Program-made: the position numbers and the translations under genes
Notes under the pieces: model-generated
Database searches by the model: none
Seen by the model: the letters and a program-made list of their open reading frames with translations, nothing else
Told to the model about the DNA's origin: nothing
NCBI RefSeq assembly: GCF_022829685.1
Contig: NZ_JAKSYE010000055.1
Coordinates: 28,318-92,317 of the forward strand
Source of the DNA: Methylobacterium sp. E-045
Lineage (GTDB): Bacteria; Pseudomonadota; Alphaproteobacteria; Rhizobiales; Beijerinckiaceae
Length of the DNA: 64,000 nucleotides
Direction: 5' to 3'
Part shown: in pieces, positions 1 to 11,537 of the stretch
Position numbering within the stretch: the stretch's first letter is position 1
Layout: every line of letters starts with the position of its first letter

Positions 1-86
1 GCGTCATCCGACCCGTCGTGGCCTGCGCGCGGTCGAATCCGGTTGAGGTTTGGGCCGAACGCGGCGGATCGCCCGCGCAAGGGCAT

Positions 87-115
87 TTGACAGGACCGTT
101 TCACCCGACTAACGG
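87..115 (+). promoter_or_regulatory. Candidate sigma-70 promoter
   Basis: A perfect -35 hexamer TTGACA (87-92) is followed after 17 bases by TAACGG (110-115), a moderate -10. It lies about 35 bases before the GTG start of the TIGR02300 gene. The first 150 bases hold no other feature I can support. Confidence 0.45.
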
Positions 116-150
116 GGCGCCTCTCCCAAATCCCTATCAGAGGTTCGCCC

Positions 151-540
151 GTGGCCAGACCGGAACTCGGCTTGAAGCGTCAATGCATGAGCTGCGGCGC
201 GAAATTCTACGATCTCGACAAGGATCCCGCGACCTGCCCGAAATGCGGGACCATCTATCAGGCCGCCGCGACGTCGCGCATCGCCGCTCCCGCCCTCGCC
301 TCCCGCGCCGCAGCCGTCCCGGCTGACGACGACGAGGATACGGATGCTGAGAAGGGCGGTCCCGAGATCGTCTCCCTGGACGAGGTCGAGGCCGCCGAGG
401 ATGAGGCGGACACCACGACCGGCGACGACGATGCCGATTCGACCGACGCCGACGACACCTTCCTCGAGGAGGAGGATAGCGGCGATGACGACGTGGCCGA
501 TCTCATCGACGGCGACATCGAGAACGACGAGGAAAGCTGA
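151..540 (+). CDS. TIGR02300 family protein (FYDLN acid domain)
   Basis: A 129-aa protein of a family restricted to Alphaproteobacteria and of unknown function. The N-terminus carries two Cys pairs (CMSC near residue 15 and CPKC near residue 30) around the FYDLDKDP signature, which looks like a zinc ribbon. The remainder, from about residue 55, is a low-complexity tail very rich in Asp and Glu. The GTG start is chosen because the conserved domain begins at once (MARPELG). Two tRNA-Ala genes follow on the same strand. The family assignment rests on the FYDLD signature and the acidic tail; the biochemical role is not known. Confidence 0.9.
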   Translation: MARPELGLKRQCMSCGAKFYDLDKDPATCPKCGTIYQAAATSRIAAPALASRAAAVPADDDEDTDAEKGGPEIVSLDEVEAAEDEADTTTGDDDADSTDADDTFLEEEDSGDDDVADLIDGDIENDEES

Positions 541-719
541 GGCGCGCCCCCGCCTCGCTTCGCCTGGCCCGAGAGCCCCGGCCGAAAATTCTCGACGGGG
601 AATGCGATTAGGGGCTTGAGTCCGGGCAACGGCCCGAATATAGAACCGCCTCCGCCGGACGCCGCAAGGCAGGTTGGCGGAACGACCACCGCGAGACGTG
701 TTGCGGTGGTCCCAGAAGT

Positions 720-795
720 GGGGCCTTAGCTCAGCTGGGAGAGCGCTTCCATGGCATGGAAGAGGTCATCGGTTCGATCCCGTTAGGCTCCACCA
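720..795 (+). tRNA. tRNA-Ala (anticodon GGC), copy 1
   Basis: A complete 76-base tRNA with encoded CCA. The acceptor arms GGGGCCT and AGGCTCC pair, with one G-U. The anticodon stem is CTTCC/GGAAG around loop ATGGCAT, which puts GGC at positions 34-36 and reads GCC (Ala). The T arm contains GGTTCGATCCC. It is identical to the copy 130 bases downstream. Confidence 0.95.
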
Positions 796-925
796 TTTCT
801 TTCCGTCCGGTTCGCGGATGTCGACTCGAGGGTCGGCTTTCAACGAATCGGGCAAGACCGATCTCGGTGAGGTTCACCGAAGATGACGACATTCGCGAGA
901 CGGCGTCGCGATTGTCCCGGAATGT

Positions 926-1001
926 GGGGCCTTAGCTCAGCTGGGAGAGCGCTTCCATGGCATGGAAGAGGTCATCGGTTCGATCCCGTTAGGCTCCACC
1001 A
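926..1001 (+). tRNA. tRNA-Ala (anticodon GGC), copy 2
   Basis: A second copy with the same 76 bases as the first, including the encoded CCA and the GGC anticodon. The 130-base spacer between the copies is unrelated to the sequence after copy 2, so only the tRNA and a few bases before it are duplicated. The copies may be co-transcribed; no terminator separates them. Confidence 0.95.
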
Positions 1002-1519
1002 TTCACTTTCAGCCGCCTGCCCATCCTCTCCAGGGTGGTGTGTCGTCCCGCCCCGACCACTGACTTTCCAAGATCGCCGGCGAGGCCGATGTCCCTCCCA
1101 GGTCGATGCTGCCACGCGCGTTCCCCGGGACACCGATGCGTCCTGGCATCGCGAATGTTGCGGCTCGTGGGGCGACAACGCTACCGCGCGGAATGGTGTC
1201 GCCCTTCGAAATTCAATCGTGCGTATGTCCGGTCGCAAGCTCGATTGCGGAAGACGTCGGCTCTGATCGATCCATCGAGATCATCCTGCCCGATACGGGA
1301 AGCTTTGACGTGAGGGCGATGCCGAGCGACCTGTTCGTCTTTGGCGCGTGACGGGTGCGCCTCGGCCCATGGGCTTCGTGAGCGGGCAATCCGCTTGCCC
1401 CGCCCATCGGTCGGGCAGGGACGTCGCCGCCCCGCCCCGGCATGGTCCTCGGATGCCCGTGTCCGATGCCGATCACGCCGCGATGCGCGGCGCCACCGCC
1501 CTGTGGGAGACGATCCCGC
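1002..1519. other. Intergenic, no gene seen
   Basis: The open frames here are short and have shadow-like composition. The only structure seen is an imperfect hairpin at about 1383-1405 (GCGGGCAA facing TTGCCCCGC) with no T tract. It lies downstream of the RTX gene on the minus strand and could aid its termination, but the support is weak. Confidence 0.5.
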
Positions 1520-3397
1520 TCAGACGATGTGGAAATCCTGGTACGTGAGCGCGATCGGGTGATCGAGCACGGCGAACGTCACCGCGGAGGCGCTTCCGCT
1601 GCCGTCCTTGTCGTAGGATAGGGTCCCCGTGCTGCGGTCGTAGAGGATGCGGTCGGTGGGATCCGCCGAACCGGTGGAGAGATCCTTGAACGCCGTGGCG
1701 GCCAGCGTGCCCGTGGGCAGGGCCGGGGCGACCGCCTTCGCGATCTCAATCGTATCGGCGGTCTCGAAATCCGTGATGTGATCGACATTGGCGGCGGAGA
1801 AGGCGGTGCTGAAGCGGAACGTGTCGCTGCCCGCTCCGCCGGTGAGGACGTCCTTGCCGAGCAGGCCGTCGAGCCGGTCATCGCCGGCATTGCCCACGAG
1901 GGTGTTGGCGACCTTGCTCCCCGTGATGGCGTCGGCGAAGACCGAGCCGAGGACCGCTTCGATGGAGGTCAAGGTATAGGTGCTGCCGAAGGTGCCGGTC
2001 GCGGTGCCGGCGCCGAGATCCACGATGGCGCCATTGACGGCGCCGAAAAGGTCGTCGTTCCGGAAATCGAGGGTGTCGATGCCGGACCCACCGTCGATCG
2101 TGTCGTTTCCGGCGTGGCCGGTGAAGCGGTTCGCAAGGCTATCGCCGGTCAGGTGGTCGTCGAACTGGGTGCCGACGATGGCCTCGATCCCGATCAGCTT
2201 GTCGGTGGTGCCGAAGCCGTCCGTCGCCGTGCCGGCCGCGAGATCGACCGTGACGCCGGAGCCGCCGCCATTGTCGACGTCCCTGTCGTAGCGAACCTCG
2301 TCGAACCCCTTGCCGCCGTTGATCGTGTCGTTACCGCCGAGCCCGTAGAACCCCTCGTAGGCGGCGCTCGCGGCGTTGCCTCCGGTCAGGATGTCGACAT
2401 ATTGCGTGCCGCGCACGACCTCGATGCTGATCAGCGTGTCGTGGTTGCCGAACCCGTCGGTGGCGGTGCCCTTCGCGAGGTTGACGGTCACGCCCTGGAG
2501 CCCGCCGAAGCTCGCGTCCCTGTCGTAGCGGGCCGCGTCGTTGCCGCCGCCGCCGTCGAGGGTATCGTCACCGGCGAGGCCGATCAGGCTGTCGAAGCTC
2601 CGGTCGTTCGTGTCGTTGCCGTGCAGCTTGTCGGCGTATCGGGTTCCGCGCACGCCTTCGATGTTGCTGACCGTATCGGTGGTGCCGAACCCGTCGATGG
2701 CGGTCCCCGCCGCGAGGTTCACGGTGACGCCGCTGTTGCCGCCGAAATTGGCGTCCTTGTCGTAGCGCAGTTCGTCGTAGCCCGAACCGCCATCGATGGT
2801 GTCGTTCCCGCCGAGGCCGAGGAAGAAGTTGTTCGCGCTGTTCGGGTCGGTGTCCCCGCCCGAGAGCTTGTCGTCATAGGCGGTGCCTCGCACCGATTCG
2901 ATGTTGCGGAGCGTGTCGACGGTCCCGAACCCGTCGACGGCCTTGCCGGTGGTGAGATTGACGGTGACACCCTGCGTGCCGCCGAAGGCCGCGTCCCGAT
3001 CGTAGCGGACCTCGTCGAATCCGCTGCCGCCGTCGATCACGTCCTTGCCGGCGAGCCCGTAGAAATACTCCCCCGTGCTGTCCAGGGCGACATTGCCTCC
3101 CGTAAGCTTGTCGGCGAGTTGCGTTCCCATCACCGCTTCGATGGAGATCAGCGTATCGGCGTTGCCGAATCCATCCGTGGCCTTGCCGGTGGCGAAGTTG
3201 ACGATGACGCCCTTCGTGCCACCAAGCCGAAAATCGTTCGCATAATTGGCGATATCGAATCCGGCACCACCATCGATCCGATCCTTCCCGTCGAGGCCGG
3301 AAATGACATCGTCGCCTGCCATGCCATTGATGGTATTGCTCTGGCCGAGGTCATCGACATAGGTGTCGTTATTAGGTGTGAGATTGACCACCGACAT
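1520..3397 (-). CDS. RTX-type calcium-binding protein
   Basis: A 625-aa, Gly/Asp-rich protein of the haemolysin-type calcium-binding family. There is no N-terminal signal peptide. From about residue 30 to 520 it is built of six repeats of about 75-80 residues. Each repeat joins a beta strand of the form GVTVNL-x-GTATDGFG to RTX nonapeptides such as GGNDTIDGG. The C-terminal 100 residues contain SDTFRF and a DF-x-T-x-DTI-type strand and end in hydrophobic YQDFHIV, the usual layout of an uncleaved type I secretion signal. Family knowledge predicts folding on calcium outside the cell. No type I transporter genes are adjacent, so export must use a distant system. The substrate or role (adhesin, surface layer or other) cannot be read from the sequence. 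Confidence 0.9.
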   Translation of the reverse strand: MSVVNLTPNNDTYVDDLGQSNTINGMAGDDVISGLDGKDRIDGGAGFDIANYANDFRLGGTKGVIVNFATGKATDGFGNADTLISIEAVMGTQLADKLTGGNVALDSTGEYFYGLAGKDVIDGGSGFDEVRYDRDAAFGGTQGVTVNLTTGKAVDGFGTVDTLRNIESVRGTAYDDKLSGGDTDPNSANNFFLGLGGNDTIDGGSGYDELRYDKDANFGGNSGVTVNLAAGTAIDGFGTTDTVSNIEGVRGTRYADKLHGNDTNDRSFDSLIGLAGDDTLDGGGGNDAARYDRDASFGGLQGVTVNLAKGTATDGFGNHDTLISIEVVRGTQYVDILTGGNAASAAYEGFYGLGGNDTINGGKGFDEVRYDRDVDNGGGSGVTVDLAAGTATDGFGTTDKLIGIEAIVGTQFDDHLTGDSLANRFTGHAGNDTIDGGSGIDTLDFRNDDLFGAVNGAIVDLGAGTATGTFGSTYTLTSIEAVLGSVFADAITGSKVANTLVGNAGDDRLDGLLGKDVLTGGAGSDTFRFSTAFSAANVDHITDFETADTIEIAKAVAPALPTGTLAATAFKDLSTGSADPTDRILYDRSTGTLSYDKDGSGSASAVTFAVLDHPIALTYQDFHIV

Positions 3398-3724
3398 GTT
3401 CGCCCCGCCGTCAAATCAATGATTCGTGATGAATTTGGAGTGTTCGAAAAGGAATGACGGGTGTTGATACCTCGGACGGGTCCAAGATCAAATAGTCTTT
3501 GTGCGACGACGCAGTGATGGCCGCCATCCGGACGTGGGAAGATTGCGGTTTGGTCGTCCGGGCCGGGGTGTTGCTCGGCTGCCCCTGCCGGTCTTCGGCG
3601 CGGCACTCCATCCCCCGGCACAGCCCTGCCGGAGGCCGGCGATCCCGCTCCGCGTGACGATGATGCATGACCGGCGCTACGGCGACGGCGTGTGCAGGCA
3701 AGCGCCGCATGATAATCCGGGGTC
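3398..3724. other. Intergenic, divergent promoter region
   Basis: This gap separates the RTX gene (minus) from the chorismate-lyase-like gene (plus) and must hold both promoters. The RTX-proximal 120 bases are clearly less GC-rich than the surroundings. No convincing -35/-10 pair or operator was found. Confidence 0.4.
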
Positions 3725-4291
3725 ATGACGCGTCCCGCAACACCGCTCGCCCTCACCTCGCGCTCTGCTTCGGACGCCGAGCTGCTGATCGAGACTCTGA
3801 GCGCACGGCTCCTGAACGGCGACAGCGCGACGACGGTGCTCGAGGGCTGGTGCGAGGAGCGTCGGCTCGCGTCGGCGGCCCGTCTGGTGGCGACGCGGGT
3901 TCCGGGTCCCGACCGGCTTCCGAACCCGGCGCAGAGCCGGCGGTTCGCCTTGCTCGACGGAGAGGTGGTTCGGTACCGGCACGTCCGCCTGAGTTGCGCA
4001 GGCCACGTCCTGTCTCAGGCCGAGAACTGGTACGTCCCGGCTCGCCTGACGACGGAGATGAACCGGTCCCTCGACGTGACCGAGGCGCCCTTCGGCCGGG
4101 TGGTCCACACCCTGTTCCCCAAACGGCGGAACCTCCGCCTGTTGAGATTGTGGGAGCGGGATGCGGGTATTCCCGGCCCGTCGGATCTCGTCTTCGCCAT
4201 CGAGGCGATCCTCTCGGACCGGTCGGGGCGTCCGATCTGCGAGGTCAGCGAGACCTATACCGGCGCCATCCTCGCAGAAGGCAGCGTTTAG
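3725..4291 (+). CDS. Chorismate-lyase/UTRA-like fold protein
   Basis: A 188-aa soluble protein. The central block, roughly residues 75-150 (YRHVRLSCAGHVLSQAENWYV, PARLT, MNRSL, TPFGR-like TEAPFGRVVHTL), resembles the UbiC/chorismate-pyruvate lyase superfamily, where an Arg and a Glu close to such motifs bind chorismate. The end IEAIL...GRPICEVSETYTGAIL also fits the last strands of that fold. It is not next to ubiquinone genes, so a role in 4-hydroxybenzoate formation is only possible. The match is from motif memory, so the annotation could be another UTRA-fold family. It converges with rfbA, 9 bases apart. Confidence 0.5.
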   Translation: MTRPATPLALTSRSASDAELLIETLSARLLNGDSATTVLEGWCEERRLASAARLVATRVPGPDRLPNPAQSRRFALLDGEVVRYRHVRLSCAGHVLSQAENWYVPARLTTEMNRSLDVTEAPFGRVVHTLFPKRRNLRLLRLWERDAGIPGPSDLVFAIEAILSDRSGRPICEVSETYTGAILAEGSV

Positions 4292-4300
4292 CCGCGCTCG

Positions 4301-5191
4301 TCACTCGTCGAGACGGAATTCCGGGTCGAGCTTCGACAGTTTCAGCAGGTTCTGGCCATAGGCGGTCTTGGCGAAGAGCTCGCCGCGGGCGATCAGCTGC
4401 GCCTTGTCGATGAATCCTTGGAGATAGGCGATTTCCTCCAGGCAGGCGACCTGGAGGCCCTGCCGGTTCTGAAGCGTCCGCACGAACTCGCCCGCCTCCA
4501 GCAGGCTGTCATGCGTCCCCGTATCGAGCCAGGCATAGCCGCGCGACATGCGCTGCACATGGAGTTCGCCGAGGTCGAGATAGGCCTGGTTGACGGAGGT
4601 GATCTCCAACTCGCCGCGGGCCGAGGGCTTCACGGCGGCGGCGATGTCGAGCACCCGGTTGTCGTAGAAGTAGAGGCCGGTCACGGCCCAGGGGCTTTCG
4701 GGCTCCGAAGGCTTCTCGACGATGCGAAGGGGGCGTCCGTCACGGTCGAGGGTGACCACGCCGTAGGCCTCCGGGTGGTCCACATGATAGGCGAAGATCG
4801 TCGCGCCGCTTGCCCGTTCGCGCGCCTGTTTCAGCATGGCGCTCATGCCCGAGCCGAAGAACAGGTTGTCGCCCAGTACCAGGGCGACGTCGTCCGAGCC
4901 GACGAAGTTGCGCCCGATGGTGAAGGCCTGGGCGAGGCCTTCCGGGCGCGGCTGAACGGCGTAGCTGAAGGAGAGGCCGAACTGCTCGCCGGTGCCGAAC
5001 AGGCGCTCGTAATTGCCGAGATGCTCGGGGCTCGAGATGATCAGGATCTCGCGGATGCCGGCGAGCATCAGCACCGAGACCGGGTAATAGATCATCGGCT
5101 TGTCGTAGACGGGCAGAAGCTGCTTGTTGATCGACAGGGTCGCCGGATGGAGGCGCGTGCCGGACCCGCCGGCGAGAACGATGCCCTTCAT
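4301..5191 (-). CDS. rfbA: Glucose-1-phosphate thymidylyltransferase
   Basis: A 296-aa nucleotidyltransferase making dTDP-glucose from dTTP and glucose-1-phosphate, the first step of dTDP-L-rhamnose synthesis. It opens with the G-x-G-T-R-L pyrophosphorylase signature (AGGSGTRLHPAT), has KQLLPVYDKPMIYYP and the metal-binding VLGDNLFFG, and is of normal length. It is the last gene of the operon, and its ATG overlaps the rfbD stop by 4 bases, so the two are probably translationally coupled. The product acts in the cytoplasm to feed surface polysaccharide synthesis. Confidence 0.97.
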   Translation of the reverse strand: MKGIVLAGGSGTRLHPATLSINKQLLPVYDKPMIYYPVSVLMLAGIREILIISSPEHLGNYERLFGTGEQFGLSFSYAVQPRPEGLAQAFTIGRNFVGSDDVALVLGDNLFFGSGMSAMLKQARERASGATIFAYHVDHPEAYGVVTLDRDGRPLRIVEKPSEPESPWAVTGLYFYDNRVLDIAAAVKPSARGELEITSVNQAYLDLGELHVQRMSRGYAWLDTGTHDSLLEAGEFVRTLQNRQGLQVACLEEIAYLQGFIDKAQLIARGELFAKTAYGQNLLKLSKLDPEFRLDE

Positions 5192-6096
5192 GACTGTGTC
5201 TCTGCTGAATGAGGCGCGGGGCCGACAAGCCGATCGAGGATGTCGTCGAGGGCGGCCTGCCAGGGACGCGGCGTCAGCCCATAGGCTGTCGTCAGGCTCT
5301 CCGTCGACAGTTCGGAATTGGCGGGCCGCCGCGCGGGCGTCGGATAGGCGCTCGTGGGGATGCCGTTGACCGGAACGCCCCGCCCGCCGCGCGCGGCCGA
5401 GCCGGCGACGATGGCCTGCGCGAAACCGTGCCAGGTGGTGGCGCCCGCGTTGACGAAGTGGTGCGTGCCCGTGGGCGCGTCGCTGTCGGCGGAAAGACGC
5501 AGGGCGATGTCCGCGAGGGCGGCGGCGAGATCGGCGGCCGAGGTCGGGCAGCCGCGCTGGTCGTTCACCACGTTCAGCGCCTCCCGCTCGGCGGCGAGCC
5601 GCAGCATCGTCTTCACGAAGTTGCCCCGGTGCGGGCTCACGACCCAGGCCGTGCGCAGGATCGCGTGGCGCGGATTGGCGGTGCGGACCGCCATCTCGCC
5701 GGCGGCCTTGCTGGCGCCGTAGACGCTCGTCGGACGGATCGGTGCGTCGGGCGCGTAGGCGCCGGGCGCGGCGCCGTCGAAGACGTAATCGGTGGAGACG
5801 TGGACGAGGGGGATGCCCCGCCGCGCCGTCTCGGCCGCCAGGATGGCGGGGGCTAGGGCGTTGAGGCGCCAGGCCTCCACCACCTCCGACTCGGCCTTGT
5901 CGACGGCGGTATAGGCGGCGGCGTTCACCACCGCCCCGATCGTGCGCTCGGAGAACACCCGGGCCACGGCGGCGGCGTCGGTGATGTCCAGTTCGGAACG
6001 GGTCGGGGCGACGAGGGTCACGCCCGGGCCCCAGTGCCGGGAGGCCTGCAGTTCGGTGCCGACCTGGCCCGCCCCGCCGAGGATCAGGATATCCAT
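5188..6096 (-). CDS. rfbD: dTDP-4-dehydrorhamnose reductase
   Basis: A 302-aa short-chain dehydrogenase that reduces dTDP-4-keto-L-rhamnose to dTDP-L-rhamnose with NAD(P)H. The start is the ATG at 6096 because the Rossmann motif follows at once (MDILILGGAGQVG); the frame is open further upstream but only as a shadow of rfbB. The family signature STDYVFDG and the catalytic YGASK (Y-x-x-x-K) are present. It starts one base after the rfbB stop and overlaps rfbA by 4 bases. Confidence 0.96.
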   Translation of the reverse strand: MDILILGGAGQVGTELQASRHWGPGVTLVAPTRSELDITDAAAVARVFSERTIGAVVNAAAYTAVDKAESEVVEAWRLNALAPAILAAETARRGIPLVHVSTDYVFDGAAPGAYAPDAPIRPTSVYGASKAAGEMAVRTANPRHAILRTAWVVSPHRGNFVKTMLRLAAEREALNVVNDQRGCPTSAADLAAALADIALRLSADSDAPTGTHHFVNAGATTWHGFAQAIVAGSAARGGRGVPVNGIPTSAYPTPARRPANSELSTESLTTAYGLTPRPWQAALDDILDRLVGPAPHSAETQS

Positions 6097-6097
6097 G

Positions 6098-7180
6098 TCA
6101 CGCCTTCGTCGCTTGTGCGCCGAGGCCGAGACGCTCGCCGGTATAGCGGCCCTCGCGGATCGGGCGCCACCAGGCCTCGTTGGCGAGATACCAGCGCACG
6201 GTCTCCTCCAGGGCGTCCTCGAAGGATTTGGTGGGGGTCCAGCCGATCTCGCGCTCGGCCTTACCGCGGTCGATGGCGTAGCGCCGGTCATGGCCCGGCC
6301 GGTCGGCGACGAAGGCGATCAGGCGCTCGTGCGGTCCATGGTCCGGCAGCAAGCGGTCAAAGGCGGCGCAGAGGGCCTTCACCACCGCGAGGTTGTTGCG
6401 CACCGAGCGGCCGCCCAGGAGATAGGTCTCGCCGAGGCGGCCCCGTTCCAGCACCGCCACGAGGCCGCGTGCGTGGTCCTCCACGTGGATCCAGTCGCGC
6501 TCGTTGAGGCCGTCGCCGTAGACCGGCAGGGGCCGGCCTTCGAGGGCGTTCAGGATCATCAGCGGAATCAGCTTTTCGGGGAAGTGCCGGGGGCCGTAAT
6601 TGTTGGAGCAGTTCGTCACCAGCACCGGCAGGCCGTAGGTCTCGTGCCATGCGCGCGCCAGATGGTCGGAGGCGGCCTTGGAGGCCGAATAGGGCGAGCG
6701 CGGATCGTAGCGGCTGTCCTCGGTGAAGAAGCCGTCGGGGGGAAGCGAGCCGTAGACCTCGTCGGTGGAGACGTGGAGGAACCGGAACGCCGCCCTCGCC
6801 TCGCCGGTCAGGCTCTCCCAATAGGTGCGGGCGCCGTCGAGCATCACCTGCGTGCCGACGACGTTGGTGCGGATGAAGGCACCGGGATCGGTGATCGAGC
6901 GGTCCACATGGCTCTCAGCGGCCAGATGCATGACGGCATCCGGCCGGAACTCGGCGTAGAGGGCGTGCACGGTGGCGGGATCGCAGATGTCGCCGGTCAC
7001 GAGCCGGTGCCGCGGATCGCCGTCGAGGGGCGCCAGCGAGATCGGATTGGCCGCATAGGTCAGCGCGTCGAGGGTGGCGACCTCATGGCCGAGATCCTGG
7101 ACGAGGTGCAGGACCAGCGCCGAGCCGATGAAGCCACATCCGCCCGTGACCAGGATGCGCAGGGGTTTGGCCATCTTCAC
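6098..7180 (-). CDS. rfbB: dTDP-glucose 4,6-dehydratase
   Basis: A 360-aa extended short-chain dehydrogenase that converts dTDP-glucose to dTDP-4-keto-6-deoxyglucose. It has the NAD-binding GGCGFIGS near residue 13, HLAAESHVDRSI, the catalytic S-T-D-E triad region (VSTDEVYG) and YSASKAASD with the catalytic Tyr/Lys. Its length is standard. The gap to rfbC is 159 bases, longer than the other gaps of the operon, so it may have its own promoter; none was recognised. Confidence 0.97.
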   Translation of the reverse strand: MKMAKPLRILVTGGCGFIGSALVLHLVQDLGHEVATLDALTYAANPISLAPLDGDPRHRLVTGDICDPATVHALYAEFRPDAVMHLAAESHVDRSITDPGAFIRTNVVGTQVMLDGARTYWESLTGEARAAFRFLHVSTDEVYGSLPPDGFFTEDSRYDPRSPYSASKAASDHLARAWHETYGLPVLVTNCSNNYGPRHFPEKLIPLMILNALEGRPLPVYGDGLNERDWIHVEDHARGLVAVLERGRLGETYLLGGRSVRNNLAVVKALCAAFDRLLPDHGPHERLIAFVADRPGHDRRYAIDRGKAEREIGWTPTKSFEDALEETVRWYLANEAWWRPIREGRYTGERLGLGAQATKA

Positions 7181-7339
7181 AAATCCTCGTGGTCACGCAT
7201 GGGCGGGTCCGTATCCTATGGCTACCACGTGGCGTCGCGTATGGGGCGGGCGGTGGCTCGGCGTGCCTCACAAAACTCCCGGACGCGGTCCGGTCTCCCT
7301 CCGAGCGCGATGGTGCGGCGGGAGTTTCGTGAGAGACGC

Positions 7340-7891
7340 TCAGAACACCGTGCCGAGATCGGCGAAGGACGGTGCCACGCGATCCTTGTCGGACAGGACG
7401 GCCTCGTTCTCGCCGACCGGCCAGGCGATGGCCAGTTCCGGATCGTTCCAGGCCAGATTGCGGTCGTGCTCGCGGCTGTAATACGCTGACACCTTGTAGG
7501 CGACCATGGTGTCCGGTTCCAGGGTGCAGAACCCATGGCCGAACCCCACCGGGACGTAGAGCTGTTCGCCCGCGGCGGCGTCGAGCCGGACGGCGACGTG
7601 CCGGCCATAGGTCTCGGAGCCGCGCCGCAGGTCGACGGCGACATCGAGGATGGCGCCCGACAGGACGCGCACGAGCTTGGCCTGGCCCGCCGGTGCGAGC
7701 TGGAAATGCAGGCCGCGAACGGTCCCGCTCTGTGCGGAGAAGGATTGATTGTCCTGCACGAAGGTGTCGGCGATCCCGGCCGCTGCCAGGATATCGGCCC
7801 GGAAGGTCTCCGAGAACCAGCCCCTGTCGTCGCCGAACCGGTTGGGCACGACCCGCCTGACTGCGGGAATCTGTGTCTCGATCACACGCAT
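7340..7891 (-). CDS. rfbC: dTDP-4-dehydrorhamnose 3,5-epimerase
   Basis: A 183-aa cupin-fold epimerase acting between rfbB and rfbD. The ATG at 7891 is chosen because the conserved protein begins with MRVIETQIP. The frame continues 72 codons upstream with non-conserved Gly/Arg/Pro-rich sequence. Motifs are DDRGWFSETF, GTVRGLHFQ and VPVGFGHGFCTLEPDT, with the catalytic His in GLHFQ. It is the first gene of the rhamnose operon and is divergent from the DUF2147 gene. Confidence 0.96.
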   Translation of the reverse strand: MRVIETQIPAVRRVVPNRFGDDRGWFSETFRADILAAAGIADTFVQDNQSFSAQSGTVRGLHFQLAPAGQAKLVRVLSGAILDVAVDLRRGSETYGRHVAVRLDAAAGEQLYVPVGFGHGFCTLEPDTMVAYKVSAYYSREHDRNLAWNDPELAIAWPVGENEAVLSDKDRVAPSFADLGTVF

Positions 7892-8079
7892 CGCGATCCA
7901 CCCTTCTGCATCGGGGGCCTCTAGGCGCGTGCCGGGCCGCCCTGTCAAGGCATCCGCCGGCGTTCTCGCCCGTCCCGACCGGGCGCTTGCCCCTCTGGCG
8001 CCCGGAGGGCTAACTCCCGCTTCTCGCGAGGTGGGACCGCCCCGGCGGCCGCCGGAACCGTTCTGGAGGACGTACGACG

Positions 8080-8500
8080 ATGAAGACGTCACGAGAAATG
8101 CCGACACGATCCGCCGTGGCCGTGATCGCCCTGATCGCCATGATGGGGGGAGCCTTCGCGCAGAAGGGGGCTGACCCGAGCGGGGTCTGGCTCACGGAGA
8201 ACGGGGCTTCGAAGGTTCGGATCGCACGCTGCGGCGGCGGCTATTGCGGCACCCTGGTGAGCGTGCCGGGCAAGGGCCTCGATTCCAAGAACCCCGATAC
8301 CGCCCTGCAATCCCGCAGCCTGATCGGCGTCCAGATCATGAACGCGGCGACCCCGTCCGGCGACGGCTACGAGGGCTCGCTCTACAACCCCAACGACGGC
8401 AAGACCTATTCCGGCAGTCTCACCGTCAAGGGGCCGAACGTGGTCGAAGTGGCGGGCTGCGTCATGAGCGTGTTCTGCAAGCGCCAGACCTGGAAGCGCG

Positions 8501-8508
<8 letters not shown>
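8080..8508 (+). CDS. DUF2147 domain protein, secreted
   Basis: A 142-aa protein with an N-terminal signal peptide: a hydrophobic stretch at residues 12-27 ending in AFA before QKG. The mature part has the DUF2147 pattern: [27 protein letters not shown]-like [10 protein letters not shown], and a closing C-x-x-x-x-C-K-R-Q-T-W-x-R. Four Cys in the mature part could form disulfides in the periplasm. The family function is unknown. GGAGG at about 8063 is the likely ribosome site, though rather far from the ATG. The stop overlaps the end of convergent alaS by 8 bases. Confidence 0.9.
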
Positions 8509-11179
<2,671 letters not shown>

Positions 11180-11483
11180 CGTGAAATGACTCTGTCGTGG
11201 GCTTTGGGCGGTCGAGACGACGACCCGAGGCTTCTTCGTGGCTTGCGCCCTCATAAGGAGGCCGGACCGTCGAGTCACGCCCGGTCGATCGCGGTGGGTT
11301 CCGCTTTTTCACCACGGGGCTGCGAAACGGCGGCAGTGCCCGTCGCGTCCCCTCCGAAACGGCGGTTCGAGGATGACGTCTCGGACCCTTTGCGGGTGGC
11401 GCGGAGGCGCAACGCGCGAGCCGTGACGCCTCTCGTTGAGGTCCAGCCGAAGAGCGGATCGGTACTGCGCCGGTCCGACCATC

Positions 11484-11515
11484 AAAAAAGGCCGCCGCAC
11501 GTGAGTGCGGCGGCC
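11484..11515 (-). terminator. recA rho-independent terminator
   Basis: On the minus strand an 11-bp perfect GC stem (GGCCGCCGCAC with its complement) and a 4-base loop are followed by six T. It lies 22 bases past the recA stop and is a textbook terminator. The rest of the alaS-recA gap (11180-11483) must hold the alaS promoter; no clear hexamers were seen. Confidence 0.9.
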
Positions 11516-11537
11516 CCTTCATGTCAGTGCGAGGCGA

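Noticed and set aside
1520..3397. Regular DNA repeats suggestive of a CRISPR-like array
   Set aside because: The repeats are in-frame codons of RTX units, with diverged spacing of 225-240 bases. No short identical repeats or cas genes are present.
1778..3457. 559-codon open frame on the plus strand across the RTX gene
   Set aside because: It is the antisense of the RTX repeats, with Val/Ala/Asp-rich periodic composition and no domain. The RTX frame is a clear family match.
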